Origin: a virus
Virus record (IMG/VR): IMGVR_UViG_3300027985_000843
Location: 186,001 to 250,000 of that record
Direction: 5' to 3' (one strand)
DNA length: 64,000 nt
Every line of letters starts with the position of its first letter. The stretch's first letter is position 1. Of the stretch, positions 17,339 to 26,565 are shown piece after piece. Both the position numbers and the translations under genes were made by a program. Under the pieces are notes generated by a model. That model was given only the letters and a program-made list of their open reading frames with translations, searched no databases and had not been told where the DNA came from.

Positions 17339-18046
17339 TCACCACTCCACAGGGTTGCCGTCGGGCCCGAAGATGTCGTCTCGCTTGATGACGAACAGGT
17401 CGACCGGACACACAAACAGGTGCATCTTCTGGCCTTCCCGCATCTTGTAGGTAGTGCGACGCATAGCCGCCCCGCAACGAGGACAACTGGGGCACTTGGC
17501 CTCAAGCTCTCGGCGGGTGGCACGATGTTGACGGTTCTGGGCCATCCAGTAGGTAGCTGTCTTGGCGACGGCTGCCTGTAAGTAGAGGTTGAGTGTGTTG
17601 GATGCGAAACGGTAGAACTTGTCTACCTCGTCCCGGAGCGCCTCATCCTGCGAGTAAGAGGCATACCGATGCCACAGCTCGTTGTACGCCTGAATCTCGT
17701 TGGCTTTTCGATTGAAGAGTCGAGCGAGTTCCTTGTGAAACCCGTCCGGGACTTCTGTCGTCCTCCACTTGTTCATGGATGCCTGTTTGGCGACATCCAA
17801 TCCAGGGTGGTAGCCGAACGTGAGAGAGGGGGGCAGGTAGTACCCGAAACGAGGATCCACCTTCAGCAGCTCGTCGGGGAAGACACGCTCCGTCCCGAAA
17901 GGCCACTGCACATCCACGACGCCCAACCCCGGCAACGACGCAAGCACTCGACCGGAGTAGGGCGAGATGCCCTGACCCGCGAGCACTCGCTGGACGATGT
18001 CGCCAACGGCAAAGTCCTTTGCTAGCTGCCAGTAGTCGATCGTCAT
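17339..18046 (-). CDS. Conserved unknown with zinc-finger-like C-terminus
   Basis: 235 aa, ATG 18046. N-terminal 75 residues contain GDIVQRVLAGQG then RVLASLPGLGVVDVQWPFG, resembling an SH3/KOW-like small barrel. Residues 95-165 are helical. The C-terminus has CPSCPRCGAAMRRT at about 186-199 and a further Cys in HLFVCPVD, enough for one zinc knuckle. Lies between the protease side and the large Pro/Glu-rich gene. Virion assembly role inferred from position. Confidence 0.6.
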   Translation of the reverse strand: MTIDYWQLAKDFAVGDIVQRVLAGQGISPYSGRVLASLPGLGVVDVQWPFGTERVFPDELLKVDPRFGYYLPPSLTFGYHPGLDVAKQASMNKWRTTEVPDGFHKELARLFNRKANEIQAYNELWHRYASYSQDEALRDEVDKFYRFASNTLNLYLQAAVAKTATYWMAQNRQHRATRRELEAKCPSCPRCGAAMRRTTYKMREGQKMHLFVCPVDLFVIKRDDIFGPDGNPVEW

Positions 18047-18055
18047 GGGGAAACC

Positions 18056-20953
18056 TCAGGGAGCGAGCGCTTCGCCGTTTTCTTCTCTGCCCGTCTCGAC
18101 GGCCGAGGACTGGTCATCGTTGTAGGCATTCATGAAGGGCTCGTCCGCGTCCGTCTGCACCGGCTGATGGGGGTTCCGGAACGTGTCCATGTAGGGCTCA
18201 TCCGAGTCGCGCTGATGCACGGCGCCCATGACCTCCCGGCGACGACGCTCCCACGACTCCCTGCCGAAGGCGTTGATCTCGAAGTTGTCCGCCATCCGGT
18301 CGAGGGCGTTGACCATCTTCTTGGCCTCTTCCATGGGGAGGCCCCACTGGTTGTAGCCCGCTTGAATCTCCCTTGCGGTCTCGTCGAGCTTGGTCAGAAC
18401 GCTGCTCGCCATCTTCTTCTGTTCGGCCGATAGCTTGGTCGTCATTGTGTCGGTCTCCCGTTGGTCGCTTGCATGGACCTCACATGGTGGTGAGGCACAA
18501 GTAGATTTCGCTTCCCGATTGAGGGTTTCTTCACCCGACAGACGGCCGAGAAGCATGTTGTACCGAGAAGGGTCGATGGCCCGGTTGTACGGGCTCGCCT
18601 GGATGGCGAGGTCCAGAGCCGCACGAAACCTTGCATCCGGAAGCATTCCGTCGATGTTCCGAGAGAGCATTGGCGTCTGGAGCCACTTCTTGGCGTTCGC
18701 CAAGATGATTCCGTAGTCCGTCTCCCCGATGTCCCGTTGGTGAGCGGGTTGCCACTCGGGGTACGGGCCTGGGTCCTGTTCGTACGGATCAACCCCGTGG
18801 TAGACGGCGGTCTTGTCGGATTGGTGTTCCATCGCCGATCCTCTTGAATAAATAGAATCTACGAACCGGGCCACTACGCGGGCAGTCTTCCCGGGCTCGG
18901 CACCCTTGTCAGACGGGGCTACGGTGGCTCGTTCGAGGGCCTTGTCCCGCTTGGCCTTGGACTCCTCCGGAGAAGCTAGACGTGCCGGGCGTAGGGGCTC
19001 TTGGGGCTCGGGCTCGTCGGAGGGCTTGTCTCGATAGGTCGTGACCTTGTCGAGCCATTCAGCGTGTTCCTTCTGCCACAGCTTGTAGTCCCGTTCGTAC
19101 TCCTGAACATCCATCTTGTCGACGATAGCCTGGACGTCTGGGTACTTGTCCGGGTTCAAGACCAGTAGGCGGTCAAGGATACGCTTACGAAATAGGGGGG
19201 CCGCCATAGGGGTTTTTCGAACCCCATACAAGCGAGCACGCTTCTCAAAGAAGTCGTTGGCCTTCTTGAGAGTGCTTGCGATCTTCGAGGGATTGTCCCA
19301 CTCAGACAGCTTCGAACCGAAACGTTCCTTCGCTACCTGGTAGTCATTGCCCATGAAGAAGGCTTGTGCGATCTCCTTGGTCGCAAGATCCAACTTCCCC
19401 AACAGCTTCTGAGCTGACTTCGGGGGAATGTCATGAGCCTGGCCTGACTCGATCATGGTATCGAAGGCCGTCTGAGCCATGCCCCGAGTGTCACCCTTGG
19501 GCGACAACATGGCACCGGCCACGAGGCTCAACATTTCCTCAGGAAACTCGCCCCGGCCCGTCGCAGAGTGCGTCTGCAAGGAAGCTGCGATCTGCTCTCT
19601 CGCAGCCAAGCTCATGGCAACGATCTGCGTCTGGTGTTTGACGTAGGCGTCAGCCTTCTCTTTCGGACTCAGATCGTCGAACGGGACTTCTTGACCGTCT
19701 TTCTCCCACGTCTTCGGGGGCTCAACCTCGTCCATGTCGGTCGTGTAGACCTTGGAGATGGACTCAGCGAACTTCTGAGGATCCTTGACAGGCTCGTTCT
19801 TCGCCAACAGATACTCGTTGATCAGGTTACGGGCGTCATGCGGGTGAAGGTTCATCGCAATGAAGCGATCGGCGATCTCTGGAGGGAAGGTCAGAGCAAG
19901 GTCGACCTCCATCTTGTTCTTCTCTGCGGGCGTAGGCTCCGGCCGAGAAGGCTTCGAGATGCCGTGTGCTTCGGCAATTGTCTCAGGCTCGGGCTCCTTC
20001 TTGCTCGGCTTTCCCTTGGCCGGCTTCTTGGGCTTTTTCTCAGCCGGCTTCTTGGGTTTTTTCTCAGCTGGCTTCTTGGGCCCTTCCTCGGCCGGTTTTG
20101 CCTCTTCCTCGGCTGGCTGCCCTTCCGCAGGGGCTTCGTCCTTCTTTGGGGGCTGGGCCTCTTCTGGGGGCTGTTCCGTCGGCTTGTCGGGTTCTTGTGA
20201 AGGGTCCTCGAACCTGGGCTCTTCCGGTTTGGACTCCTCAGGCTTGGGAGCTGGCGCGGGCTCAGGCTTGGGCTCCTCAGGCTTGGGCTCCTCAGGCTTG
20301 GGCTCCTCAGGCTTCGGTGGTTCGAACTGAAGAGCCTTTTGCAGGTCCCCGAGGGTCTTGATACCTGGGGGCATCTTGACGTCTTTGAAGTACCCGCCAA
20401 ACGTCAAGGGCAGATGAGGGTTGTACTTCACGTCCTGGCCTATGCCCGGACGTGAAGTGTTCATGAGATACCCGAACCCCTTTGCTACGTTGGGATTGCT
20501 CTTTGCCAACTCCTGCAAGGCGGCATGCGTCTCAGCGGGGTCTGGCTCGGGCTCAGGCTTCGGTTGAGAGTCTTCCTTTGGAGAGGGTTCTGGGGCTTCT
20601 GGAGTCTTCGGAGATTCCTTGTCCGGCTCAGCCTCGATCTTCTCGTACTTGCCAGGGTTCTCTTTGAGGGTCTTGGGAGACACGCCGCCGGGAACAGGCT
20701 TCCCTGTCTCTCGATTGACGACGGGGATGTTTTTGCGAGCAGCCCACAACGTGATCACTCGTTGAACGGAGCCGCCGACATTCTTGCGGTTGAGGCTCAG
20801 GTCCTTGTCCTGTTCCTCTTCCTCGGAAGTATCCATGCGCTCGCGACGACGATCCCGACGAGGAGGCTTGAGCTTCGGGCTCTCTCGAACCAGACGCTCC
20901 GCCTCTTCGTCCTCTCGCTCGGGCTCAGTCTTCTTGGACCAACGATCTGCCAT
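18056..20953 (-). CDS. Large Pro/Glu/Lys-rich protein, apparent in-frame fusion of three genes
   Basis: 965 aa, ATG 20953. Part 1 (about 1-700): charged N-terminus, a PEEPKPEEPKPEEP repeat tract near 215-250, a Lys/Pro histone-like tract near 300-335 (KKPAEKKPKKPAEKKPKK), then a helical domain (ALTFPPEIADRFIAMNLHPH to about 690). It ends with TARVVARFVDS, a motif also found in two other proteins here. Part 2 begins at an internal ATG 18832 (MEHQSDK), preceded by AAGAGG and a late-type element. Part 3 begins at ATG 18443 (MTTKLSAEQKK), preceded by GGGAG and another late-type element; it ends with DEPYMDTF and DEPFMNAY repeats. No stop separates the parts, so both fusion and internal starts are possible. 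Probable virion or core protein. Confidence 0.6.
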   Translation of the reverse strand: MADRWSKKTEPEREDEEAERLVRESPKLKPPRRDRRRERMDTSEEEEQDKDLSLNRKNVGGSVQRVITLWAARKNIPVVNRETGKPVPGGVSPKTLKENPGKYEKIEAEPDKESPKTPEAPEPSPKEDSQPKPEPEPDPAETHAALQELAKSNPNVAKGFGYLMNTSRPGIGQDVKYNPHLPLTFGGYFKDVKMPPGIKTLGDLQKALQFEPPKPEEPKPEEPKPEEPKPEPAPAPKPEESKPEEPRFEDPSQEPDKPTEQPPEEAQPPKKDEAPAEGQPAEEEAKPAEEGPKKPAEKKPKKPAEKKPKKPAKGKPSKKEPEPETIAEAHGISKPSRPEPTPAEKNKMEVDLALTFPPEIADRFIAMNLHPHDARNLINEYLLAKNEPVKDPQKFAESISKVYTTDMDEVEPPKTWEKDGQEVPFDDLSPKEKADAYVKHQTQIVAMSLAAREQIAASLQTHSATGRGEFPEEMLSLVAGAMLSPKGDTRGMAQTAFDTMIESGQAHDIPPKSAQKLLGKLDLATKEIAQAFFMGNDYQVAKERFGSKLSEWDNPSKIASTLKKANDFFEKRARLYGVRKTPMAAPLFRKRILDRLLVLNPDKYPDVQAIVDKMDVQEYERDYKLWQKEHAEWLDKVTTYRDKPSDEPEPQEPLRPARLASPEESKAKRDKALERATVAPSDKGAEPGKTARVVARFVDSIYSRGSAMEHQSDKTAVYHGVDPYEQDPGPYPEWQPAHQRDIGETDYGIILANAKKWLQTPMLSRNIDGMLPDARFRAALDLAIQASPYNRAIDPSRYNMLLGRLSGEETLNREAKSTCASPPCEVHASDQRETDTMTTKLSAEQKKMASSVLTKLDETAREIQAGYNQWGLPMEEAKKMVNALDRMADNFEINAFGRESWERRRREVMGAVHQRDSDEPYMDTFRNPHQPVQTDADEPFMNAYNDDQSSAVETGREENGEALAP
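18495..18505 (-). promoter_or_regulatory. Candidate late element TCTACTTGTGC inside ORF
   Basis: Identical 11-mer to the site at 6507. It lies 52 nt before internal ATG 18443, which has GGGAG upstream, and may drive separate expression of the last 128 residues. Confidence 0.4.
18846..18859 (-). promoter_or_regulatory. Candidate late element GATTCTATTTATTC inside ORF
   Basis: Directly upstream of AAGAGG and internal ATG 18832 of the 965-aa ORF. Too close to the ATG (14 nt) for a classic leader, so it may only look like a promoter. Confidence 0.35.
20265..20309 (-). repeat. 15-bp tandem repeat, three perfect copies
   Basis: Plus-strand unit GGCTTGGGCTCCTCA at 20265, 20280 and 20295; encodes the Pro-Glu-Glu-Pro-Lys tract of the 965-aa protein. 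A degenerate copy lies just upstream and another just downstream. Confidence 0.9.
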
Positions 20954-20962
20954 TGATCCTAC

Positions 20963-20976
20963 GGGCGTATAGAATC
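20963..20976 (-). promoter_or_regulatory. Candidate late element GATTCTATACGCCC
   Basis: Ten nt before ATG 20953. Shares GATTCT and TATACGCCC with the leader at 15379, but lacks three central bases. Weak candidate. Confidence 0.35.
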
Positions 20977-22807
20977 AGAACCGACCCCCGCCGCCCTCAT
21001 CGCCACCCGGGGCCTTCATTTTGAGGCTCATGTACTTGGCGACTCTCTCGACGATGTCCGTGTTTTCAGCAAGCATACGGCCGACCTCGGAGTAGACGCT
21101 TCGCAGGACCTCGTTGAAGGTGGCGTCATTCACGGTAAGCATATCGTCTTCGAGCTGGACTCTGGTGTCGTCCGGATCGATTCCGAGAGCTTCGAGAACG
21201 AGGCCCACGCCAATAGAGCCCTTCGTGTACATGTTGAAGATGGCATCGAAGTAGTCTTGGCTGTCCCGCAGCGGCTGACGCGTGAAGCTCAGTTTGGGAT
21301 ACAGCACGACTTCCTGGCCCCACTTGTCTGTCTCGACGAAGCCCATGCGGCGAGCCACCGGCTTGAACAAGAACTCCTCGACGTATTCCTGGAGGCGCTC
21401 TCGCAGGTGGATGTACCGCTGGTTGATGACTTCGAGCTTGAGACGATCCCCGCTGTAGAGCGACTCGCCACTCATGAGAGACTCAGTGACCCCCAACCCA
21501 GTGATGAGCCGGCGTTCCGCCTGTTCATACTCCACGCTGAGGTCCAGGAGACGATCACGCGCCCCCATTTCCTCCCAGTGAATCTCGTAGTTGGCAACGA
21601 TCGTGTAATCAGGGTCGACGAGAGACAGGTCCACCTGCTCACGAAGGTCCTCGACATCCACGTCACTCAGACCCTCAGCCCACACGATGCGCTTCGGCGT
21701 CATGGCTCTGGAAGCAATGCTTGTCTGAGCCTGACGGAGCTTGTCACGGTAGATCAACGTGTGCATGCATCGCCGTAGGATGCTCTGCCCTAGCTCTTCG
21801 TCGGCCCCCTTGCGGCCGGACAACAGATAGACGAAGCTGCCCTCATCAGGGTCTGTGCCGAGAGGGATCAGACGATTCTGCTCGATGTACAGCCGGACCT
21901 CTTCCGGAATCTCGTTCAGAATTTCCTCAGCCGTGGGATCCCCCGAGTGAGCTTGTTCTACCAGCCGGCGATCTCGGTCGGAAGGGATCAACTCGACCTT
22001 CGACTTGTTCGAGAACGGGTAGGCCGTGATTTTCACCTGGTCGATGGGCAGAACGATGAGCTTGTCCCAGCCCATGTAGTGCTTCTGGTAGTAGGCCAGC
22101 TCCTGGTCCTCGCGGTCGGTCTTCTCGACCCAGGTGTACTCTTCTTGCTCGACAGGAGTGCCATCGTCTCGCAAGACAGACGTGACTCCCTTGTGTACGT
22201 CATGCCCGATCTCTTGAGGCACGTCGACGGTACCATCCTCCGCGAAGATCGCGCACACACCGTCCAGCCAGTAGTGGTGCGTCATCGTGATGAGGCTGCT
22301 GAACATGCGGGTGTGATCACACATCCGCTGGAATCTGCTGAGGATGTACTTGCTGTAGTCGTGAGGGTCCTCGAAGCCAGCCGGACAGGTCCGGGGCTTC
22401 GGTGGTGTGAGTCTGACCTTCGACAAGGGCAGCTCGGTGTGCAGGTCGATGGCCTGACCGACGATCTCATCGTTGTTGTAGAAATGCCGGTAGATCTCCC
22501 TCCACTCACGGATGGATTGCGGCATCTCAAGGAAGTCAGTCGAGAGCTGGACCGAGAAGAAGTTGTCGTTCCCGCTCATGACGGTGTTCATGCCCATGCC
22601 GCCACCGGAGTAGCCGCCACCACCGCCACCGAAACAGCTGGCCTTCTTGGTCTCTTTCGCCTGTTGGCGAGCGAGCCTTTCCTTGGGGGTGAGCTGATTC
22701 GAAAACTTCTGAGCCACGTAGGGTTTCACCTGGGGTGTGGTTCTGACTCGGGTCTGAACCAGATACTGGGGGGCTCGACCCGCATTGGTGAATGGGCTGT
22801 CAGGCAT
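20975..22807 (-). CDS. Portal protein
   Basis: 610 aa, ATG 22807 overlapping the stop of the upstream gene by 8 nt. After a Gly-rich stretch (about 58-72) comes the portal core: EWREIYRHFYNNDEIVGQA, LPLSKVRL, DYSKYILSRFQRMC, then the clip/stem region and a C-terminal GVTESLMSGESLYSGDRL and RERLQEYVEEFLFKPVARRMG, all typical of portal proteins of large myovirus-like phages. It forms the dodecameric DNA channel at one capsid vertex and docks the terminase. Gene order terminase - small genes - portal - protease - capsid supports the call. Confidence 0.85.
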   Translation of the reverse strand: MPDSPFTNAGRAPQYLVQTRVRTTPQVKPYVAQKFSNQLTPKERLARQQAKETKKASCFGGGGGGYSGGGMGMNTVMSGNDNFFSVQLSTDFLEMPQSIREWREIYRHFYNNDEIVGQAIDLHTELPLSKVRLTPPKPRTCPAGFEDPHDYSKYILSRFQRMCDHTRMFSSLITMTHHYWLDGVCAIFAEDGTVDVPQEIGHDVHKGVTSVLRDDGTPVEQEEYTWVEKTDREDQELAYYQKHYMGWDKLIVLPIDQVKITAYPFSNKSKVELIPSDRDRRLVEQAHSGDPTAEEILNEIPEEVRLYIEQNRLIPLGTDPDEGSFVYLLSGRKGADEELGQSILRRCMHTLIYRDKLRQAQTSIASRAMTPKRIVWAEGLSDVDVEDLREQVDLSLVDPDYTIVANYEIHWEEMGARDRLLDLSVEYEQAERRLITGLGVTESLMSGESLYSGDRLKLEVINQRYIHLRERLQEYVEEFLFKPVARRMGFVETDKWGQEVVLYPKLSFTRQPLRDSQDYFDAIFNMYTKGSIGVGLVLEALGIDPDDTRVQLEDDMLTVNDATFNEVLRSVYSEVGRMLAENTDIVERVAKYMSLKMKAPGGDEGGGGRF

Positions 22808-23288
22808 TGGTCACGCCCTCCTGATCGTCATCGTCCTCGAAGCTGCCGAACAGTTCCTCGAAGTCGTTGTCCGACCCTTGCAATTCGAGCATCCTTCGCT
22901 GGTTCTCAGCTTCCTGCCGAGCCTTGTCTTCTCGTCGCTGCCTTTGCGCGGCAATCCTCTCCTGCTCCCTCTTCTCGGCCTCACCGATCTTGAGGACCTT
23001 GTCCAGAGAGGCGGTCCGCCTGGATACCTGTAGCACCACACCAGCCATCCGAAGGTTGGCATTCGTGTACATAACCACGGAGCTGGAACTCTCAGTAGGG
23101 CTCCGACGAACGCGGGTTCTGAGCTTGTCGCACATTTCCTGGAGTCTCGACGCGAGGACCTCCAGCTCGTCACGAATCTTCTGAATTTCAGCGATGTCTG
23201 CCTGGACTTCTTTCGCCTGACGACGCTCGGCCCCTTCCCTCTCCTGGAAAAGGCGCTCTCGGGCTTGTTGTAGGGGCGTTTCAGGCAT
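22800..23288 (-). CDS. Coiled-coil protein upstream of portal
   Basis: 162 aa, ATG 23288 sharing TGATG with the stop of the upstream gene. Long charged helices at 5-60 and 95-135 (Glu/Arg/Gln-rich, strong coiled-coil heptads). C-terminus is acidic (SDNDFEELFGSFEDDDD). Could be a head chaperone or portal-associated factor; no family motif. Confidence 0.6.
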   Translation of the reverse strand: MPETPLQQARERLFQEREGAERRQAKEVQADIAEIQKIRDELEVLASRLQEMCDKLRTRVRRSPTESSSSVVMYTNANLRMAGVVLQVSRRTASLDKVLKIGEAEKREQERIAAQRQRREDKARQEAENQRRMLELQGSDNDFEELFGSFEDDDDQEGVTNA

Positions 23289-23800
23289 CACATCACCGTC
23301 TGGATCCCTAGAAACCAGTTGTTCTGTGCCTTGGGCACCTGAGCAACAACCCCCGCAAGAGGTGCGGGAGCCTTCACGTGTCCAGACGCCGTAAGCTCGT
23401 CTTCAGGGGTCCAGTAGCCTCGAAGCGACAAGTAGAGTTTCTGGTTCGGGCTGAACGACAACGGTACCAGAGGGCCTGCTTGACGAGAAGCCCAGGTGTA
23501 TCGCTCGTAGGTCGACGTACTGAGTAGGGATGCTCCGGATAGCATCGTGGCGAACCGGTAGTGGGGCTGGTTTCGGGTCGTGGCCGTGTAGTCATCCGCC
23601 GATTCGTCGGAGCCCCATACGAGAAAGCCACCGAACAGACCATAGGAAAAGGTCACGGTGAACTCGTCGGGGGAAGCGGTCCATTGGACGCCCTGACCTC
23701 CGGCCCAGCCTTGTGCCACGAGCGCGTCGTCCACGGTCACAGTGTACGCGTCGTCCTTGAAAAAGACAATGCAATCACGAGAGCGAAGAATCTCTGCCAT
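23288..23800 (-). CDS. Virion protein, paralog B of a tandem pair
   Basis: 170 aa, ATG 23800 overlapping the stop of its paralog. Aligns along its length with the product of 23800-24321: RSRDCIVFFKDDAYTVTV / RSRDLIVFKKGDTYAVAV, AQGWAGGQ / QQGWVGGQ, FLVWGSDESADDYT / FLLWGSDEDSDRFT, TRNQPHYRF in both, and YERYTWASRQAG / FERYTYASRLAG. Predicted all-beta. Unknown structural role, perhaps two copies of one tail or neck component. Confidence 0.65.
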   Translation of the reverse strand: MAEILRSRDCIVFFKDDAYTVTVDDALVAQGWAGGQGVQWTASPDEFTVTFSYGLFGGFLVWGSDESADDYTATTRNQPHYRFATMLSGASLLSTSTYERYTWASRQAGPLVPLSFSPNQKLYLSLRGYWTPEDELTASGHVKAPAPLAGVVAQVPKAQNNWFLGIQTVM

Positions 23801-24321
23801 CAGATTCTCACCTGCAAAGTGATGTAGTTGTCGGTCAATGCCGAGGGAGGCTTGACCACGACCCCCACCACATTTTCATTTGGGGCCCGAGGGTCGCCCG
23901 ACAGGGTCCACTCATCCTCGTTGGTGAAGAGACCTCGCAGAGAAAACACGACGTCGTCCTGTTCCTGGTAGGTAATCTCCACGAGAGGGCCGCCAGCCAA
24001 CCGACTGGCGTAGGTGTAGCGCTCGAAAGAACGAGTGGCGAGAAGCCACCCGCCGAACCCGAAGACACAGAACCGGTAGTGTGGCTGGTTCCGCGTCATC
24101 GACGTGAAACGATCGCTGTCCTCGTCGGACCCCCACAGGAGAAAGCCTTGGGCCGCTCCGTCCGACAGCTCCACGGTGAACTCATCCCTCGTGGCATCGA
24201 ACCATTGACCGGCCTGGCCTCCGACCCAACCCTGCTGGGCCGTGCTCTCGCTCACGGCCACCGCATAGGTGTCGCCCTTCTTGAAAACAATCAGGTCCCG
24301 GCTGCGAATGACCTCCGGCAT
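23800..24321 (-). CDS. Virion protein, paralog A of a tandem pair
   Basis: 173 aa, ATG 24321 overlapping the stop of the 93-aa gene. Paralog of the next gene (shared blocks TRNQPHYRF, FL-WGSDE, ERYT-ASR and SLRG). Probably arose by tandem duplication and then diverged, since DNA identity is no longer obvious. Beta-rich; no catalytic residues recognised. Confidence 0.65.
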   Translation of the reverse strand: MPEVIRSRDLIVFKKGDTYAVAVSESTAQQGWVGGQAGQWFDATRDEFTVELSDGAAQGFLLWGSDEDSDRFTSMTRNQPHYRFCVFGFGGWLLATRSFERYTYASRLAGGPLVEITYQEQDDVVFSLRGLFTNEDEWTLSGDPRAPNENVVGVVVKPPSALTDNYITLQVRI

Positions 24322-24602
24322 CAGGTCACCTCGATCTCCCGCTGGTTCTTACGGTTGCTGCCCCAGGTCTGAACGATCTGGTTCAGAAGACCGATGTGCT
24401 TGGCGTCGCCTAGGGCCACGCTTTCCCACAAGCCCCCAAGGTGACGGAAGACCGTCCGCATCAGGAGGTAGTCAGCGGGCAGCACCATGAGTTCGCCGCC
24501 AAACAGGTTGTCAACGAACTGCCGGATCGAACGATCCGAGAAGGCGAGGGGAACCTTATCTTCCACGGAGCCTCCCAATAGACCGCGCACCAGGAACGAC
24601 AC
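24321..24602 (-). CDS. Small helical protein after terminase
   Basis: 93 aa. GTG 24602 with AGGAG; a second GTG at 24566 with GGGAGG is an alternative start. It overlaps the 3' end of the terminase gene by 47 nt in another frame. Helical, with LLMRTVFRHLGGLWESV and LLNQIVQTWG. Unknown; a terminase or neck accessory role is possible from position. Confidence 0.55.
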   Translation of the reverse strand: MSFLVRGLLGGSVEDKVPLAFSDRSIRQFVDNLFGGELMVLPADYLLMRTVFRHLGGLWESVALGDAKHIGLLNQIVQTWGSNRKNQREIEVT

Positions 24603-26562
24603 GGTCTCCTATGCCGCCGTGGCGTCTCGCTCGAACCATCTGGTAACGCTCTGGAGTCATGGTCGTAACTGCTCGTGGCCGGCCCGCATTGTATCGACCC
24701 GTGGCAGCGTGCTTGGTGTTGAGCATGGCATCCACGCTCAACCAGACGCTTCTCACCAAAGCATCACTCACGTCGTCATGAGCACCCCGCTTGGGAGGAG
24801 CCTCCACGAGGACGATATTCTTGCTGATTTGACGGGCCTGGAGAGAAAACAGCTCTCGAATGAGAGACGAGTGTCTTTCGTCCTCGGCCCCCATCTCCGG
24901 GAGGGGAAAGTCATACAGCTCCAACCGTTCGTCGAACATCATCAGCTTGGCCGTCTGGAAGAGCTTAGATGTTGCGTCTCGGGTGAAGAACTGCGCAGTG
25001 AACTGCTTGAGCCCTCGCTTGTGCAGTGTCTGCTCCAACGGGATGCCGTTCCACCGGTCGAATAGTCCAGCCGTGATGTGAAACCGCAAGCACAGGGTGG
25101 AGATCCAATCAGCAATGGCGTCGAAGTCCAACCGCTCGACGTCGCGAAGGATCTTGGCGTAGTCCGTGGTGAAGTCCGAGCCCAGATGCGGATTGGTCTC
25201 CCGCCAGTCTTTGCCCGCGTACCACACCTCGTGGTAGTCGAGGATGACCCTGTCCTCTTCGACGTGCGTGATGGCGATGGCCGTGCCGTCATCCACCAAG
25301 CCAACGTCGACGCCCATCTGGTGAGGGGCCTTCGGACGTCCTCGCGTGAGGGGCCGTCTGACCGGACTGACGCACGCTAGGAGGTCGTTCTTTCTCTCGA
25401 TCCACCCAACGGACTGGTCGCTGAACTCGGCCCCGTATTCGGTGGCGTACGAGCGAGGGTCTGCGTGGTACGCCTCGCGGAACGCACTCGACGGGACCGT
25501 CGGATTGATCTCCCAAGTGGGAGCCTGGATCGCCAAGATGTTCTCGGAACCCTCGCCCCCGCCCATGGCCTGCTCAAACTTCTCGTAGAACTTGCCCGAC
25601 TTGCCGAGAGGACTGGAGATCAGAATTATGCGTGACTCGACGGGGGATTCTTCCCCTGTGGTGGGATCAACCCACACGCGTTTGGTTAGGGGGTTCTTCC
25701 GAGAAAAGGCGTTCTTCGACGGAGCGACGGCCTCATAGATTTCCTTCGCAGAGCTGCTGCCCTTATCGATGAAGTGGGCCACCTCGTCGAGAATGATGAC
25801 GATGTTGCCAGCGCCTCGAAGGCCCTTAGCGATGCAGCTCTTGAACGTGGTGCGGAGGGTCGCCTTGCCATTGAGTGAAACGAACTTGCCGTCCTCTTGC
25901 CGGACGTTTGGTCCGAACTTCTCGATGTCATACGGCGTGCGGAAATCCACCCACCCCTTCGTGTTGCTGGCGATGTAGGGGGCGAAGTAGTCGCACTTTG
26001 CAAGGTGGCTTGTGACCTCGTTGAACAGCAGGCCCGCTTGTTCCTTGTCAGTCGCGACGCTGATGAGCTGGATGCGGTTGCCGTTGGGCAAACCGTAGTA
26101 TGCCTGCGGATTGTACAGGTTGAGGAGTCGGTAGATCTCGTAGCTGGCGAAGATGCCCGACAGGGTTGTCTTGCCGCTACGGCGACCAATCGCGAGGACC
26201 AGCTCACGTCGAATGTGGTCCTGCTCGCCGATGTTGCACCGGCCCTCGTTGTACAAGTACGAGAGGTACTCTCGCTCAGTGAAGGTGAAGCGCACCTTCT
26301 CACCAAACATGTCCCGCACTTGGATCTGAAGGTGCTCTTGTTCCGGCAGCGTCTCGTCAAGCGGGATGTTGTAGTACAGCTTGACGATGACTCTCTGTGC
26401 CGGATAGAGAACCATGTCGAGCCCCCAGGGGGACTCGATGTAGTCGAGGATGGAGAAGATTCTTGGGGCCCCATCGGAGCCGACCTCAGACTGATTACGC
26501 TTGGCGTCTCGGCCTACAGATCGAACCAGTGAGGCAAGTCCCGTCTTGCGTCTTTCTGCCAC
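24556..26562 (-). CDS. terL: Terminase large subunit
   Basis: 668 aa, GTG 26562 with GAGGTGA upstream. N-terminal ATPase: Walker A GRRSGKTT at 126-133, adenine-side YNPQAYYGLPNG, Walker B NIVIILDEVAHF with catalytic Glu near 260, and coupling motif ILISSPLG. C-terminal RNase-H-like nuclease: MGVDVGLVDDGTAIAI near 405 and later acidic residues (FDERLELYDFP, DDVSDALVRS with the final Asp). It packages DNA into the prohead and cuts concatemers. The Leu/Arg-rich C-tail (SIGRLRGR) may bind the portal. The family assignment is clear. Confidence 0.93.
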   Translation of the reverse strand: MAERRKTGLASLVRSVGRDAKRNQSEVGSDGAPRIFSILDYIESPWGLDMVLYPAQRVIVKLYYNIPLDETLPEQEHLQIQVRDMFGEKVRFTFTEREYLSYLYNEGRCNIGEQDHIRRELVLAIGRRSGKTTLSGIFASYEIYRLLNLYNPQAYYGLPNGNRIQLISVATDKEQAGLLFNEVTSHLAKCDYFAPYIASNTKGWVDFRTPYDIEKFGPNVRQEDGKFVSLNGKATLRTTFKSCIAKGLRGAGNIVIILDEVAHFIDKGSSSAKEIYEAVAPSKNAFSRKNPLTKRVWVDPTTGEESPVESRIILISSPLGKSGKFYEKFEQAMGGGEGSENILAIQAPTWEINPTVPSSAFREAYHADPRSYATEYGAEFSDQSVGWIERKNDLLACVSPVRRPLTRGRPKAPHQMGVDVGLVDDGTAIAITHVEEDRVILDYHEVWYAGKDWRETNPHLGSDFTTDYAKILRDVERLDFDAIADWISTLCLRFHITAGLFDRWNGIPLEQTLHKRGLKQFTAQFFTRDATSKLFQTAKLMMFDERLELYDFPLPEMGAEDERHSSLIRELFSLQARQISKNIVLVEAPPKRGAHDDVSDALVRSVWLSVDAMLNTKHAATGRYNAGRPRAVTTMTPERYQMVRARRHGGIGDRVVPGARSIGRLRGR

Positions 26563-26565
26563 GGG

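Noticed and set aside
23425-23440. TCTACTTGTCG match to the late element in a structural ORF
   Set aside because: Encodes a conserved strand of the paralog pair; no internal start nearby.
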